In this document: piece by piece, positions 1 to 12,338 of the stretch | How positions within the stretch are numbered: the first letter of the stretch is position 1 | How the letters are laid out: the number at the start of each line of letters is the position of its first letter | Source of the DNA: Atkinsonella hypoxylon | Lineage: Eukaryota > Ascomycota > Sordariomycetes > Hypocreales > Clavicipitaceae | Length of the DNA stretch: 64,000 bases | Direction of reading: 5' to 3' | NCBI GenBank assembly: GCA_000729835.1 | Contig: JFHB01000131.1 | Span: forward strand, 1 to 64,000 | The notes under the pieces: generated by a model | Told to the model about the DNA's origin: nothing | Seen by the model: only the letters and a program-made list of their open reading frames with translations | The model's database searches: none | Made by a program: the position numbers and the translations under genes

Positions 1-595
1 CTCATCGGCGGAGGGAACACTGAAGAGAGAGAAAAAATATTACAAATCCTCGATTCAAGGAGCGAGAAAAGAACATGGACCAGTTCTTCGCGCCACCCCT
101 TCCAGACAGAGGCCTGGTGAAGTCGCCAAACCCGCATCTGTCCCCTCTTTTCCACTCCTCATCACGTTGGGACCGGCTTCGCTTTCGCAGCCATGAACGT
201 GGTGATTCACACAAGTTCCGTAACCATGAGTTTTCGCCCATGAAAAGTCGTCTATCCGACCCTGTTGACATCCGCCAACCTCATCTCTTTCTCGGCCGGT
301 ACGTGCGTGCTGCAATCTTCACAACTCAACCTGCTTCATCTTTGCCGCGTTCTGGACCTTCTGGTACAAGTTAATTGTGCGTGCACAAGGAGTCGCCTTC
401 ATCGAGACCGCGAGCCTCCTGCTACCGTTGGCCACCGTCGTTGGCATGAATTCAGGCCTTTTGGCTAATCCGCTCTCAGCATCGCATCTACCGTGTCACA
501 CATCCCGTGGATCGTCAATGCTACAACTGCCGCCCGCTCAGGTACGCCTCAAGCCATTGTGCTCTCGATTTCCGTTCTTGTAGTCGTCATACATC
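1..595. other. 5' flank of the ABC transporter; true start lies here or just downstream
   Basis: This stretch precedes the clearly coding part of the ABC transporter. Short hydrophobic stretches appear in different frames (for example frame 2 around 380-455 and frame 1 around 545-590), as if an N-terminal membrane region were spread over small exons or disrupted by indels. An ATG at 75 opens a 99-codon frame that does not look like a transporter N-terminus. No exon chain could be chosen with confidence. Confidence 0.4.
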
Positions 596-3500
596 TTGCT
601 CGACGACGTTTCTCTCCTGGCTTGCTACCGAGGCCCTCACTCAAATCCCAAGGCTTCTGGAATTCGCTGGCGGTATGAATTGCTGTCCCAGATCAGTCGA
701 GCCACAGCTCTGTCCTTCCTTGCCGCCGCATTCTTGAAAGGACACACTCATGTGCTTGATGTTCTTTCACTTGCCTACGTTTTTCTCTTACATCTTACTC
801 GCCTGGTCAAAGATATTCACTGGCGCCATGCAGCACTTTACCACGCCAATCTTGTTCTTATCGCCGAGTTCCTCATCCTATGCACCGCCCAGCTTCTGCC
901 ATGCATCGAGATGGACTTTCGTTGTCAAAAGGGTGCCAGTGTTCTTGGAGCCAGCGTGGCCATAGCAGTTAGCCTCGTCGTAGCTGCGTGCACTCCGTCT
1001 GAATGGATTCAGCCTCAATTCACCGAAGAGATTCCTGGTTTCCAAGTCCCGGAGGAGCCTGCTCCGGAAGAAGCTTGTAGCTGGATCGACTATTATTGCA
1101 CCTACGAATGGATAACACCTCTCATATGGAAAGGCACGTTGAAAAAGCTGGACATGTCTGGCGTTCCCAAGTTGGCTTGGTACGACGAGCCTCTTTATCT
1201 TCTTCACCAGATTCAAAAAGCAAGAAGCGTATGTAAATCGACCTTCAAAACCACTGTGCGCTTTCAACGTTCCGAGCTGTGTCTGATGTCTCTTTGGATC
1301 GGCCTCTCGTACATCGTCGAAAACGTTGCTCCCTTTGGCATGTTTCGACTACTTGCATTTCTCGACGATCCTGAGTCAGCCATATACAAGCCATGGGTTT
1401 GGTTGCTCCTTACTTTCTTCGGTCCTCTGCTCCGGTCTATCCTATTCCAGGGCTATGTGTTCACGTCGACCCGGCTGATTGTCCGTATCAAGTCTGCAAT
1501 GACACAGGAGCTCTATCATAAGGCATTGGAATCGATGGAGCTTGAGGATGATCCCTTCTCAAAGAAATTTCATGACGAAAACCGTGGCGAGAAGAAAGAA
1601 TCCGACCCAAATTCCAAATCCACATCCACATCCGCTGGCCGATTGGCTAACCTAATGGCTGCTGATATCGAGGCCGTCTTTCGCGCCCGAGACATTATGA
1701 TCATCCTAGCCGGAGTTCCTGCGGGAACCATTGTATCTTTTGTCGGCTTGTATCGAATGCTTGGCTGGGCATCCGTTGTTGGAGTCGCTGTCCTAGTTCT
1801 GGCCACACCCATCTCAATATTCCTTGGCAAGCTAATGTACAACGCTCAGAAAAAGGTGCGGAAAGCTCAAGACTCACGAATTTCTCTCGTCACCGAATAC
1901 CTTGCCGCCATCAAAGCCATCAAGTACTTTGGGTGGGAGAAGCCCATCACGGAGAAAATCATTGAATCCCGTGCCGTTGAGCAAAAGGGCTCGTGGACCG
2001 TCTCTGTTTTGCAGGTGTTTATCTTGCAGATTACACAGGCTTTTCCCTATCTCGCCTTGATTGTCATGTTCGCGCTGCATGTCATGGTAGACAAGCGCCG
2101 GTTGACCGCATCTACTGCTTTCACAACTGTATATCTGGCGAAGAATATTCGCCGAAACATCATGATGGCCAGCGCGTTTGCCAGGTCTTTCGCCGGTGCC
2201 TTGGTTGCCTTTGGCAGACTGGACAATTACTTTACAAGCACCGTGCCGCTGGTCAGATACCCCGAGGGACCTCTGCGCATTGAAAAGGGGTACTTTCGCC
2301 GCAACAAGAAGGCCACCTTCTCTCTTGAGAACATATCTCTTGACTTTGTCGAGGGCGGCTTGAACGTTATCACCGGTCAGAGTGGCAGTGGGAAATCTAC
2401 CCTTTTGCTCGCCATCCTGGGAGAGACTTATTTGGAAAGTGGCTGCGTCACGGCTCCTGCTGATATTGCTTACGCCTCGCAGATCTCTTGGCTGCAAAAC
2501 CAAACAATCCAGGATAACATCTTGTTCGGAAGCACCATGGAGAAGAATCGATATGATCGCATACTTGCAGCTTGTTGCTTGCTCGAAGACTTGCGGGGAT
2601 TGCCTGAAGGCGACCAGACATCCATTGGCGAGAATGGAACCTCTTTATCTGGCGGCCAAAAGGCGAGAGTGGCTTTGGCCAGGACACTCTATTCCAAAGC
2701 GTCTTTATTGCTTCTTGACGATGTGTTCTCGGCCTTGGACGCCAAGACATCTGCAGGGGTTTGGAAGTATTGCTTCTGCAGCGACCTGCTCAAAGGACGG
2801 ACGGTGGTCCTCGTCACGCAAGTGCCTTGGATCTCCTCCCAGGCTGATTTCTCAATTCTGTTGGAAAAGGGCCAAGTCAAGAAAGCAGAGCCCAACATTG
2901 GGATTGTTCGTAGCCCTATCAAGATTGCCGAGGTCTTGGGTGGAGAGTCTGGCGACAGCAGCGTCGAAACTCCCCCGGAACCTGAGCTTCAAGCCAGTGG
3001 TGACGCCTTGAACGATCCCGCCAGGGTTGCTCAGGGGCCCCGGCGAAGAACATTGTTGATCAGGAGATGAAGGCCTCCGGCGCCGTGAGTCGTTGGACCA
3101 TGGTCCAGTATATGAGGTATTTCGGCCATCCCCTCTTCGCCATCTCGTGCCTGCTCGGTCTATTTCTGGCCAACGTCTTCTACTTCGGGACCAACTTCTG
3201 GTTGTCAATCTGGGTGGAAGCATACAGCAAGGATACCCCCGTCGATGTCGTGTACTTCCTGGGTATTTTCGCCGCCTTCATCTTTCTCGAGCTGATCTCC
3301 TACGGCTTCATCGTCATCACCTTCGAATGGGGTGCCTGGCGGGCTGCCCGACGACTGCACAACGACTTCATCCACGCCATCATGCGCGTCCCGCTCTCCT
3401 GGTTCAAGACCATCCCCATAGGCAGAATCACCAACCGATTCTCCGGCGACATGGCGTCGATCGACGGCATGCTCAGCAGCATGCTCCGCCAGACAGTGGA

Positions 3501-5125
3501 CATCTTCATGGCGCTGTTCTTCCGCCTCGGTGCCGTAAGCTCCATCATGCCCATCTTCATGATCCCGAGTCTGGCCACCTGCTTCGTCGGCGTCATGATA
3601 GGGGAAATGTACACTCGCACCGCGGTCGTGCTGAAGCGTCTCACATCCTCCGCGCAGTCTCCCGTCTTTTCCCAATTCGCAGACACCCTCGCCGGTCTGT
3701 CCGTCATCCGCGCCAGGAAGGGAAAGGCCGAGGAATTTGCCTTTGAGCTCGCGGATAAGCTCCGCGCCTGGTCTGCCGCCGCAGAGGCCAACTACAACTG
3801 CAATCGCTGGGTTGCCATTCGGATCGACTTTGTCACGTCGCTTGTGTCTCTGTGCGCCGGCATCATCGCCATCTCCAAGGCTGGAATCGTCGGAGCTGGC
3901 TTGGTGGGCTTCTCGCTCACCAACGCCAATGACCTTAGTCAGATGGTGCTTTACATGGTGCGCGTCATGAACGACCTGGAAGTCGAGATGCAAAGCGTAA
4001 GCCAGTGTCTTTGCACAGTGGACATGAATGCAAACACAATTGCAATGCTAACATGAGCAAAAATCAGTTCCACCGTGTCAAGGAATACGTCAAGCTGGAA
4101 CCCGAGGACAAGGACGACAAGCCGTATCCGGACGAGGGCGACACCGAGTATGTCGATGACGAAGCGCATGTCATTCCTCACAATTGGCCCCGCTCCGGCG
4201 AGATTGAATTCCGCAACGTCACCGTTCGATACGATGCAGATGGCCCAGATATCCTCAGCAACATCAACCTCAAATTCCGGGCTGGCGAACGAGTCGCGGT
4301 TGTAGGTCGCACGGGGTCCGGCAAGAGCACTGTAAGGCCTATCCCTCCTCTCCCGCGCCACAAACTTTTGATTCCAAGAAAAAAAAGAGAGAAAGAGAAA
4401 GAAAAAGAAAAAGAAAGACTTACTCGAAACATCCCAGCTTGTCCTATCCCTTCTCCGCTTCACGCACCTCACCTCAGGAGAGATACTGTTCGACGGCATC
4501 GACATCACCAAGGTGCCCCGGCACCGCCTCCGCGAAAGCCTAACCATCATCCCCCAGGAAGCCGTGCTCTTCAACGGGTCCGTAGCGTCCAACCTCGATC
4601 CCACAGGCCGGATCCCGCGCGCGGAGCTCCAAGAAGCCCTGGCCCACTGCAAGGGCATCGCCTCCTTCCAAGACGCCCAGGCCATCACCTTGTCCACCAA
4701 CGTGGACGCGCGCGGCGAGAACTTCTCCCACGGCCAGCGCCAGGTCCTCTCCCTCTGCCGCGCCCTGGTCCGCAAGACCAAGCTCATGCTCCTCGACGAA
4801 GCTACCGCGAGCATGGACTACGACACGGACCGCGGCATCCAGCGCGTCCTCCGCAACGACCAAGGCGCCACCGACGGCCGCACCCTCATCACCATTGCCC
4901 ACAGGCTACGAACCATAATCGACTACGACAGCGTCGTCGTCATGAGCGCCGGAAGAGTCGTCGAGTAAGTCTTTGTGTATCTCCCCTGCTTTTACCCCCC
5001 TACCCTGCTGGACTTGCTCTAGACATGGTTCTCCCAAGGGCCTTTACAACGCAAGGGGTCAGTTTTACGACATGGTCTACCACAGTGGTGAAATGGAAGC
5101 GCTTCAGGAGATGCTGGAACAGTAG
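596..5125 (+). CDS. ABCC-family (MRP/bile-acid-like) ABC transporter, full length apart from an unresolved N-terminus
   Basis: ATP-driven exporter of the ABCC family; members move organic anions, conjugates or drugs across plasma or vacuolar membranes, but the substrate cannot be read here. The order is N-terminal hydrophobic segments, TMD1, NBD1, TMD2, NBD2. NBD1 has Walker A GQSGSGKST (2375-2401), signature LSGGQ and Walker B LLLLDDVFSALD, with D at the usual catalytic E as is common in ABCC NBD1. NBD2 has GRTGSGKST, a weak signature FSHGQ and LMLLDEATASMD. Introns with good GT/AG ends are 3997-4067, 4332-4437 and 4965-5022; the stop is at 5123-5125. Two problems remain. The frame must change between 2997 and 3036, either through a very short 38-nt intron (2997-3034 restores frame) or a one-base deletion. 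The 5' end is open from 596 but has no in-frame ATG there; the first clear one is near 911, inside conserved sequence. Confidence 0.85.
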
Positions 5126-5989
5126 ATCAAGTCTTGTCTGCGTTGCATTCTCGTCATCATCATCTCATCGAACAGGTAGATGGCGTCTCATCTGGTCTGG
5201 TCTTCAAGAGTCAATTGAGGAAAGTGGTTGAGAACCGCGGGACATGAATTGAAAAGCGTAGCATGTCGCATTCATAGACTGGACATTTGAGTTTGAGCTG
5301 CGTGCGATTCATATGAGCTACTTACCGCTTAATTCAGCTTCAGGGATCATCCGTAGCGATGTACAACTTAGCAGTGAAGAGACGATGTATGTCCTGTGGA
5401 CACACAAAGGGCTTGTGGCACCGCATCAAGATGACATCCATCTGTCCCCCGAAGCAAGTAGCAATATTTTTGAAGAAGATCCTCCTTCACATCCATTTCT
5501 TCCCTCTCGTCGCTTTCCAGCCTACATTACCGTCTGCCATTCTTCAGCAACCCGGTTAGAAAGCGTTCACCAAGTAAAGAGAAATGGAAAACAAGAGTAT
5601 CATTATCGACCTGCCTATGGTCCCCAAACGCCAAATCTTGAGACAGTAACCATCATCATAATCCTTCGGAACAACAGCCCTGTGAATGGTGACACAAAGA
5701 ATAGGAAAGAACAGTACGCCCCGCACTTCCCGAGATTTTTTTTTTTTCTTTTCTTTTACTCCTCCCTTTTCATATTGTGACCAGACTGATTTCCAAGTCG
5801 AAAGTAACTGGTGCGCGCCGCGTGTCTGAAAATCGAAGTAGTAGCTTGCTACCCTGTTTTTTCTTGTGCCTCATGATTTGTGTGAACCAATCGATCATTT
5901 ATATGCTATCGCTGTCTTTTGCCTGATTGTGAGTATCCAAACGTTTACGTCTCCATGCTAACCTACACACGCCATGTCGGGTGTGTCAT
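5126..5989. other. Intergenic, between convergent 3' ends
   Basis: This lies between the stop of the ABC transporter (+) and the stop of HOG1 (-), so it holds two 3' untranslated regions. A T-rich tract sits at about 5738-5757. No coding signal was seen. Confidence 0.7.
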
Positions 5990-7622
5990 CTATTGTCCAT
6001 CGAACTCTTGGCCTTCCATAGCCGCCACTCCAGCTTCGACGTTGTGATAGTCAAGAATCTCAGAGTACCTATTTGGGAAAGAATCAGTATAGTCGTTCTT
6101 GTACGTTCTCATATATTCAAGCATACATCATGATTTTCCACGTATCAACAGGCAGATCGGCGTCGTTGAAGCTCCAGTCAAATTTCTCCTCGGCCACAGG
6201 CTCGTCACTAGGATCGTGGTAGGGGGCAAGGTATTCGTGCGCCAGAGCTGACGTAGCCGTGATGCGCTTCTTCGGGTCAAACACGAGCATACTTTCAAGT
6301 AGATCAATTGCTGAAATATGACAAGTCAGTCAGACGTATGCAATCAGGCCAGCCGGGCTCGGGCTCTACAATAATACGCGCTAGTGGGAATCCGTACCTG
6401 GCGGATCTGCGTTCTTGAACTTGTTTATCAGAGGCTGACGCTCGCGCTTTGGTAGCGACTTGACAAATCGTAGCGTCTAGAACATCGCAAATCAGCAAGT
6501 TGTTGATGTTGGCTGTGGGCCGTCTTTGTTTACGAATGCTGCATTTGAATGATGCACTCACGTTTTCACTAGCAATCGTATTGATGACTTCATCCGGAGG
6601 AGTGCCGAGTAACTCGGTGATGATAGAAAATTGGTTGACATGGTCCTTTCCTGGGAAAAGAGGCTTGCCTTCGAGCATTTCTGCGAAGATACACCCTGCG
6701 CTCCATATATCGACCTCCACATCATACTTTTGCCAGGTGAGCATAATTTCGGGTGCTCGGTAGTACCTAGTAGAGACATAGCCTGTCATCTGAGGATCTT
6801 GAATTCTCGCTAAGCCGAAGTCGCAGATTTTCAAGTCACAGTTCTCGTTGACCAGTATGTTGCTAGGTTTCAAGTCACGATGGACTACTCCGGCAGAATG
6901 CACATATTTTAGGCCCCGCTGCGTTGTATTTTGTATTTCAGCCTTGCACAAAAGCGAATGAGAATTGCTGTGTTTCATACCATGATTTGATACAGAAAGT
7001 ATTGGATGAACTGTTTCTCTAATGGTCTCGAGGTCAAGAGTCTGTGCAAGTCGGTGCCCAGAAGTTCGGTGACAAAGTAGCTAGCACCATTGAGTTAATT
7101 TCTTAAGCATGAGAGGCATTGCTTCGATCGAAATGTGGCATACATGTCTTCGAGGGGCGAAATAAAGATGTCGCTGAGAGATATGACCTGTTCTCTCGAG
7201 ATGAGCACATTTCAATTGCAATATTGTCTCCGTAGCTGACAGCGACTCACATTTTCGTGCTTGAGATGTTTGAGGAGCTTCAATTCTCTATAGGTTCGCT
7301 TCGCAAGGACTGGGGTGCTGAAAGGTTTCATAATCTTCTTGACAGCTACATTTTGGTTCGTGAGCTGATCCCGAGCGGAGCTTCATCGGAGCAAGCAGGT
7401 TAGCGGTGTGATGGAGGTTCCGCGATTACAATAATCGGTGGCAATCATTCGACTTACCAGACAAGACCAAATGCCCCCATGCCGACTGGCTGAAGATCGG
7501 AGTATCTGTCAAGAGTGGTCAGCATTTCGCATCAGAAGTATCAGGATATCTATGATCGTAGCTTACCTCGAAGTAATCTCGAAGGTTGTGCCAAATATTT
7601 GGGCGCGCACGAATTCAGCCAT
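5990..7622 (-). CDS. HOG1: HOG1-type stress-activated MAP kinase
   Basis: Osmotic and general stress MAP kinase (yeast Hog1, p38 family), phosphorylated by a Pbs2-type MAPKK and acting in cytoplasm and nucleus. Nine exons on the minus strand: 7567-7622, 7458-7505, 7251-7380, 7144-7187, 6981-7080, 6562-6918, 6398-6476, 6127-6310, 5990-6068. They sum to 1077 nt, giving 358 residues, the normal fungal Hog1 length. Visible motifs are the glycine loop GMGAFGLV (about 27-34), the ATP-binding Lys in VAVKK, catalytic HRDLKPSN (139-146), DFG, and the activation loop [10 protein letters not shown] with T171-G-Y173, the TGY signature that separates Hog1 from ERK-like (TEY) fungal kinases. The start is [11 protein letters not shown], the expected Hog1 N-terminus. 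Upstream lies 4.7 kb without another gene. The assignment is firm. Confidence 0.97.
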
Positions 7623-9349
7623 CTCGATGAGTCGTAGGATTCTGCTTCTAAATATTTGTGATGGCGGAGTGATGCGGAGAGCCGGAGGGACTGCGAGTCC
7701 CAGTCAAAGAGGGCGAAGAGTTGCGCCCGTGTCGATGCAGGATGCAAGACGGTAATCTGGGTTATTGTCTGTGTCTGATGGGAGAAGTTAGTGGGGCTCT
7801 CAAGTATAAGCTCCACGCAGGTGATGCACTGTTGCAGTATGACAACGGATGAGTGGGTTTTTTGGTTGATATAAAGGTTGATGGTCGGTCAACAGCGTCA
7901 GGATAATGGGAAGAGCGGGGCAGATGCCTAAATCATATCAGAAGAGATATTAATCTCCAATGAGTCGCTGCGCCAGGCACTTGAACTGGCCCGCACAGCA
8001 TTAACAATGAATCAACTGCTAGCTTGAAGTTAAAGCTGTGAGTGGAGTTCCAGGGTCGTCGACGGAGGTATAGCAGCTTTTCGCGGTCTGATGGGGAATA
8101 GAAGAATCTTCTGCAGTGGGAAATGGGGCATCTGCTCCAGTAGGATTTCGCAGCACCACGACCGCGAAGACAAATATCTCCGGTTTCGGTAATAGCTCAC
8201 CCCAGACGTAGAAACAACTAGTCGTGAGTCGTGGCGTGAGGGTGCCAGCGAGGATTACTCGAAAATGCTCGAAAATGCTGCATTGATCACAACGAACCTG
8301 CAACGGCATTGTACGAGCAGCCAAGCAGCCATTCAGCCGTCAGTTCGCTTGAACGATGATGGAAATATCATTTGAGCAGTCGGTAATGGGCGAAGGCGTG
8401 GGGTGACGACAACCTGTCGCGGCATGGCGAGGCCCTGGGTGGCACCAGCAGACCATTCTACCACTGACCACTGAATATCCGCTGAGAACCTGCGTTGCCA
8501 AACTAAGCGCATAGCGTTCCATTCCAGGTGCCGGTTGTGGACCTGCTCTCGGTATCACATCGGTGGTGCCTGAGAGCATTGGAAAGCACGGCAAGAATCA
8601 TTGCTGAGACCAACCAAATCGCCTGAAAGTAAGATACAGAAAGAAAACTTGCTAAGCTGTCCAAACTCGAATAAGTGACATAACAGCTAGATCACTGACG
8701 TGGGGTAATTGAAAATATGTTTGACAACGGCGAGCGGCGTTTCAAAGCAAGCAATTTTCCTCGGTACACACCTTTTCGGCTCTTGCAAGTTGAAATATGC
8801 AATAGGCATCTAGGAGTAAAATTGTAGCCGCAAGTGAGCTCGCCGAGAACCGAGAGAAAGAATCTGCGCCACTATATTAGATTCGAATTGCCTCGCAACA
8901 GCATATGCGCCTAGTCGACTTCTTCGACACGGAGCGGGTGACTCACTGGCCAAGAGCTTAGAGAATACGGGTTCTGCTACCGTTTGGTGGAAACTGAGCG
9001 TCACGACAATCCCAAGTGTGAGTCGGTGTTTTAAAAAGACCAAATCGTTGACTTGCGCGGTTGTGGCAAGCAAGACTCCAATACTATGCCAACATGAGGA
9101 AGCTCAACAGATTGTCAGACTGCGCCGAATTGCTCGAGATACTTGGCGGTGAAAGAGATACTGCAGAGTAGGGAGGGGGGGGAGAAAAAGAAGTGTAAAA
9201 GGAAGAAAACGGTCACAACGCAGACTAGATGTCGTAATTTCCCTGCTTAGTCGGACTCGGCTTGTGCTTGCTGACGGGAACAAGCCAAGAGAGCAACTGG
9301 ATAAGATCAGGAATGATACCGTTGTAGGCGGTTTAGGCTTTCGGGTTCC

Positions 9350-9373
9350 GGGGGGAGGGGGGGGGGGGGGGGG
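9350..9373. repeat. Interrupted G homopolymer (G6-A-G17)
   Basis: A run of six G, one A and seventeen G. It could form G-quadruplex structures and its exact length is prone to sequencing error. It lies about 1.7 kb upstream of the HOG1 start. Confidence 0.85.
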
Positions 9374-9566
9374 CTTGTCGCGTCCACACGGATCAATGTT
9401 TTGGAGGCTCGAATCTCGGATAACTCTGCAAGACTTTCGTGTCAATAGTTGATGGGTCTGGCAGGGCTCCGCTGGCAGCAGGACCACAGTGCCACCGTGG
9501 TACCTAGTTAGCTAGCTGGTCTTGAGGGATGTTGGGATGCTGGAATTGGTGTCTACTGGTCGGGCA

Positions 9567-9606
9567 GAAGAGGGGAGAGGGAGGGGAGAGGGAGAGGGAG
9601 AGGGGT
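9567..9606. repeat. GGGAGA-type purine tract
   Basis: About 40 bp of imperfect GAGG/GGGAGA repeats on the plus strand, in the long region upstream of HOG1. It is simple-sequence DNA, with no coding reading proposed. Confidence 0.8.
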
Positions 9607-11195
9607 GGATGGGGCGTGTGTCCTGATGCGGTGGGAGCGGGCAAGCTCAAGAGTGGATGATCGATCGAGATCCCTGGCACGCATAAGCACTTGGGTACTC
9701 CGCCTTCCATACTCATTGCACCCAGCTCTCATGTACCACACTTGCATGCTGCGCGTGGAGCCGGCCCAATCTGGATGCAGCCTGGTTGGACAGAGGAAGG
9801 GAAGGAAGCAGCACCGAGTCCACTTCAAGCACCAACCGGGCATTTGCTTTCCGCTGAGCAGTCAGTGTCAGTGGGTCTCTCAAGACTCAAGACAGAGAGC
9901 ACATATGCAGTATTTTGTCATAACAGGGATCATGCGTGACCAATCAACCACAGTGACAGTCTGTACAGCAGTTTCAGACAGCAAGCTCCAGTTGTTAAAA
10001 AGAAAAGACGAGGAAACAGCTCCATCATGCCAATTCGTCCGCCACAAGCAATTGGGACGAGAGTCCGAGCAAACCGATCGAAGGTGAATAAAAGCATAGT
10101 CCCCAACATCTCACTATACCACTAGTGTTCATCTCTCCTCTCTCTCATTTTTTTTTTTTTTTTTTTTTCCTTCTTTTTTGTCGCTAAAGTAATTATGGCA
10201 GTTAAGATCAGAACCGGCCGGGGTCCCATGCCGCATCTATTCCAACAACATGCCTCTATGCAGATGCCTTCTCCTTGCGGAACTAGCTCCATATCTGCCG
10301 CGTATCGAGATCTGCAGAAGGTAGTCGAAGTCCGCCGACGACTTCAAGCACGAGGTGTGTGTGTCGGGAACGAATAATCACGCTCAACATCTTAGACACA
10401 ATGACTCAAGCCGCCGTACTGGCCAAGGGCTTGTTATGGTTATTCTAGCTCATCGGAGCCCATCCGAGGTGACGAAAATCGCTTGGGTTATGTATTCCCG
10501 TCTCTTCCGTCTTTCCTGCTGACGGTCGGGCGTCCCAGCTGCGATCAACTGCGAGCTGATGAAGGGCCTGTCGCCCTGATCTTACCGGCGGGCTCGGCCG
10601 CCATCTCCACCGCGATTATTAGCACGTCTCTCGACTGAGAACCTGATGGCGAAATATTCACTCTGAATGGGCATCTGTGAAACTGCATGATGATCTGGAC
10701 TGCCATCCTCCATGCTGACTCGCGGCTTGGCGCCAAGGATCCCGCCCCAACTCGCTGTGCCGTGGGCAAAAGCCACCCAGCGGTTCCATTGCTGACAGCA
10801 GAAGTGCATGTGCAAAAAAAAAAAAGTGAGAGAGACAAGAGAAAATCGAATCGAATCGAACTAATCATCTGGCCACCAACATCACAGGCGGCTAGGCGGC
10901 TGTCAGCCAGCTGGTGTGAATATCTTGCTGTGGCAGGCGCCCTCCCATGCAACTGACAATAAACAACCCGGGTTTTAAACAATTGCAGCCTCGTACCTCG
11001 TAACCACTAACTGATAAGACAGGATCAACAGTCCTAGGCCCTACTTGGCATGCCGCGCCAATGTTTGTAGCAGCTGGTCTTGATTGCTACAATCCGGCCA
11101 GACTTCAGAATCCCAATCCGGGCCGCCGTTGTTACCCCTCCCCCGCCGCGCACTGCCGACGAGACACTACGTCATTGGTCTTCTCTACTCCGTCG

Positions 11196-11226
11196 TACCT
11201 AGGTAGATAAATACCTAGGTACCTAG
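11196..11226. repeat. TACCTAGGTA palindrome cluster
   Basis: Two TACCTAGGTA palindromes (11196-11205 and from 11212), the second extended by a further CCTAG. The same word recurs between genes elsewhere in the window, for example at 19440, 31349, 33275-33320 and near 63587. Confidence 0.7.
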
Positions 11227-12338
11227 TTACCCAAGGTAATAATACCCAAGGCAATCATGCAGAGGGAGGCAAAATCGCCAATATCCACTCTTTGGACCGA
11301 AAACGGGTTCATTTCCCCGCATCATGCTGTTCCGCACAAACTGTGCTGTGCGCCTTTCAACCCCGAAGCATGACCGCCCAAGACCAGCAGACGCGCATCA
11401 TTGGAAAATTGAAAATTGATGAAAAAAAAAAAACATGGCATTTCCGCGACACCCCCGAGCAGATTGCCAGTTAGTTACCGTCGCTCCGGGACCCTGTTCT
11501 TGCTAGCGTGTGCTCCCCATGTGGTCCGAGCATGTCAGGGGGTCTCCCAGATCGAGCCGGGCTAACGGGATCACTGGTGCGCAGCATGTTCCCTCAGCCC
11601 GTGGGTTAGCAGCGCGCGGTACTTAAGAGCTGCTAGGGCCCTGCGCGCACTTTCGATCCTCCCCGCCCGCCACGTCCATCGACAGCTTGGTGCACAATCG
11701 ATACGTCGGCCCTTGATGGACGAAATGCTCCGCCACGTTCCCAAGCGGCGGCAGCAAATCCGAGTTCCAACGACAAGGACACTAACTAAGCCAGTGTCAA
11801 GACGACCCGAAAAAAATTTTATTTTTTTATTTTTTTCCCTAATAGCAATGCGTTCACTTAACTAACCCCGTCACTGGCCATGTGTCCCAGCACCTCGGGT
11901 GTCTCCATACCGCTTTTTGCAAATGCCTCGATGCACGCCTGCTGCGCACATCTGGGCCGCTCGCCCACAGTACGTCATGAGACTTGCAAACGGTTGTCGG
12001 TCATACTTTTCCTGGCTCAATTTTTACACCGACAAGGACGTAATTGTGGCCCGACGGACCCGGTGGCCAGATGCGACTCTTCAATTTCATTATGGCATCT
12101 AGTTATGGATGTGCTGCTGTAGTCATTCAACCCATGTATCCAAAGCATCCCAGCTGCAAACAATGAGACATAAAAAAGAATGATTCTAGGAATTTGTCGT
12201 GAAATCTCATCTAGGAATGTATCCTTCGTTCCGTCACCACAACCCTTGCTATCCAGAAACACCACCGCAACTGAATGTCTCCTTGCCTCGTCGGCCAATG
12301 TATTGACGGACAACCTTCTACATGGAAACGGTGTCCCG

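Larger units (their letters stand above)
7623..12338. other. 4.7-kb gene-free region upstream of HOG1
   Basis: It lies between the HOG1 start and the 3' end of glycogen phosphorylase, both on the minus strand, so it holds the HOG1 promoter and leader. Open frames here (the longest about 160 codons at 9605-10087) lack domain signals. It contains G runs at 9175-9182 and 9350-9373, a purine tract at 9567-9606, a T run at 10148-10168, A/T-rich blocks near 11431 and 11812-11837, and TACCTAGGTA words at 11196-11226. No RNA gene was recognised. Confidence 0.6.

Noticed and set aside
3205..3993. 262-codon minus-strand open frame
   Set aside because: It is antisense to TMD2 of the ABC transporter and shows the His/Asp/Glu-rich composition of a shadow frame.
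9605..10087. 160-codon plus-strand open frame upstream of HOG1
   Set aside because: No hydrophobic core, motif or splice context; it overlaps a purine repeat and looks random.
10545..10982. 145-codon minus-strand open frame upstream of HOG1
   Set aside because: Ser/Arg/Ala-rich random-looking sequence including a translated homopolymer; no supporting signal.
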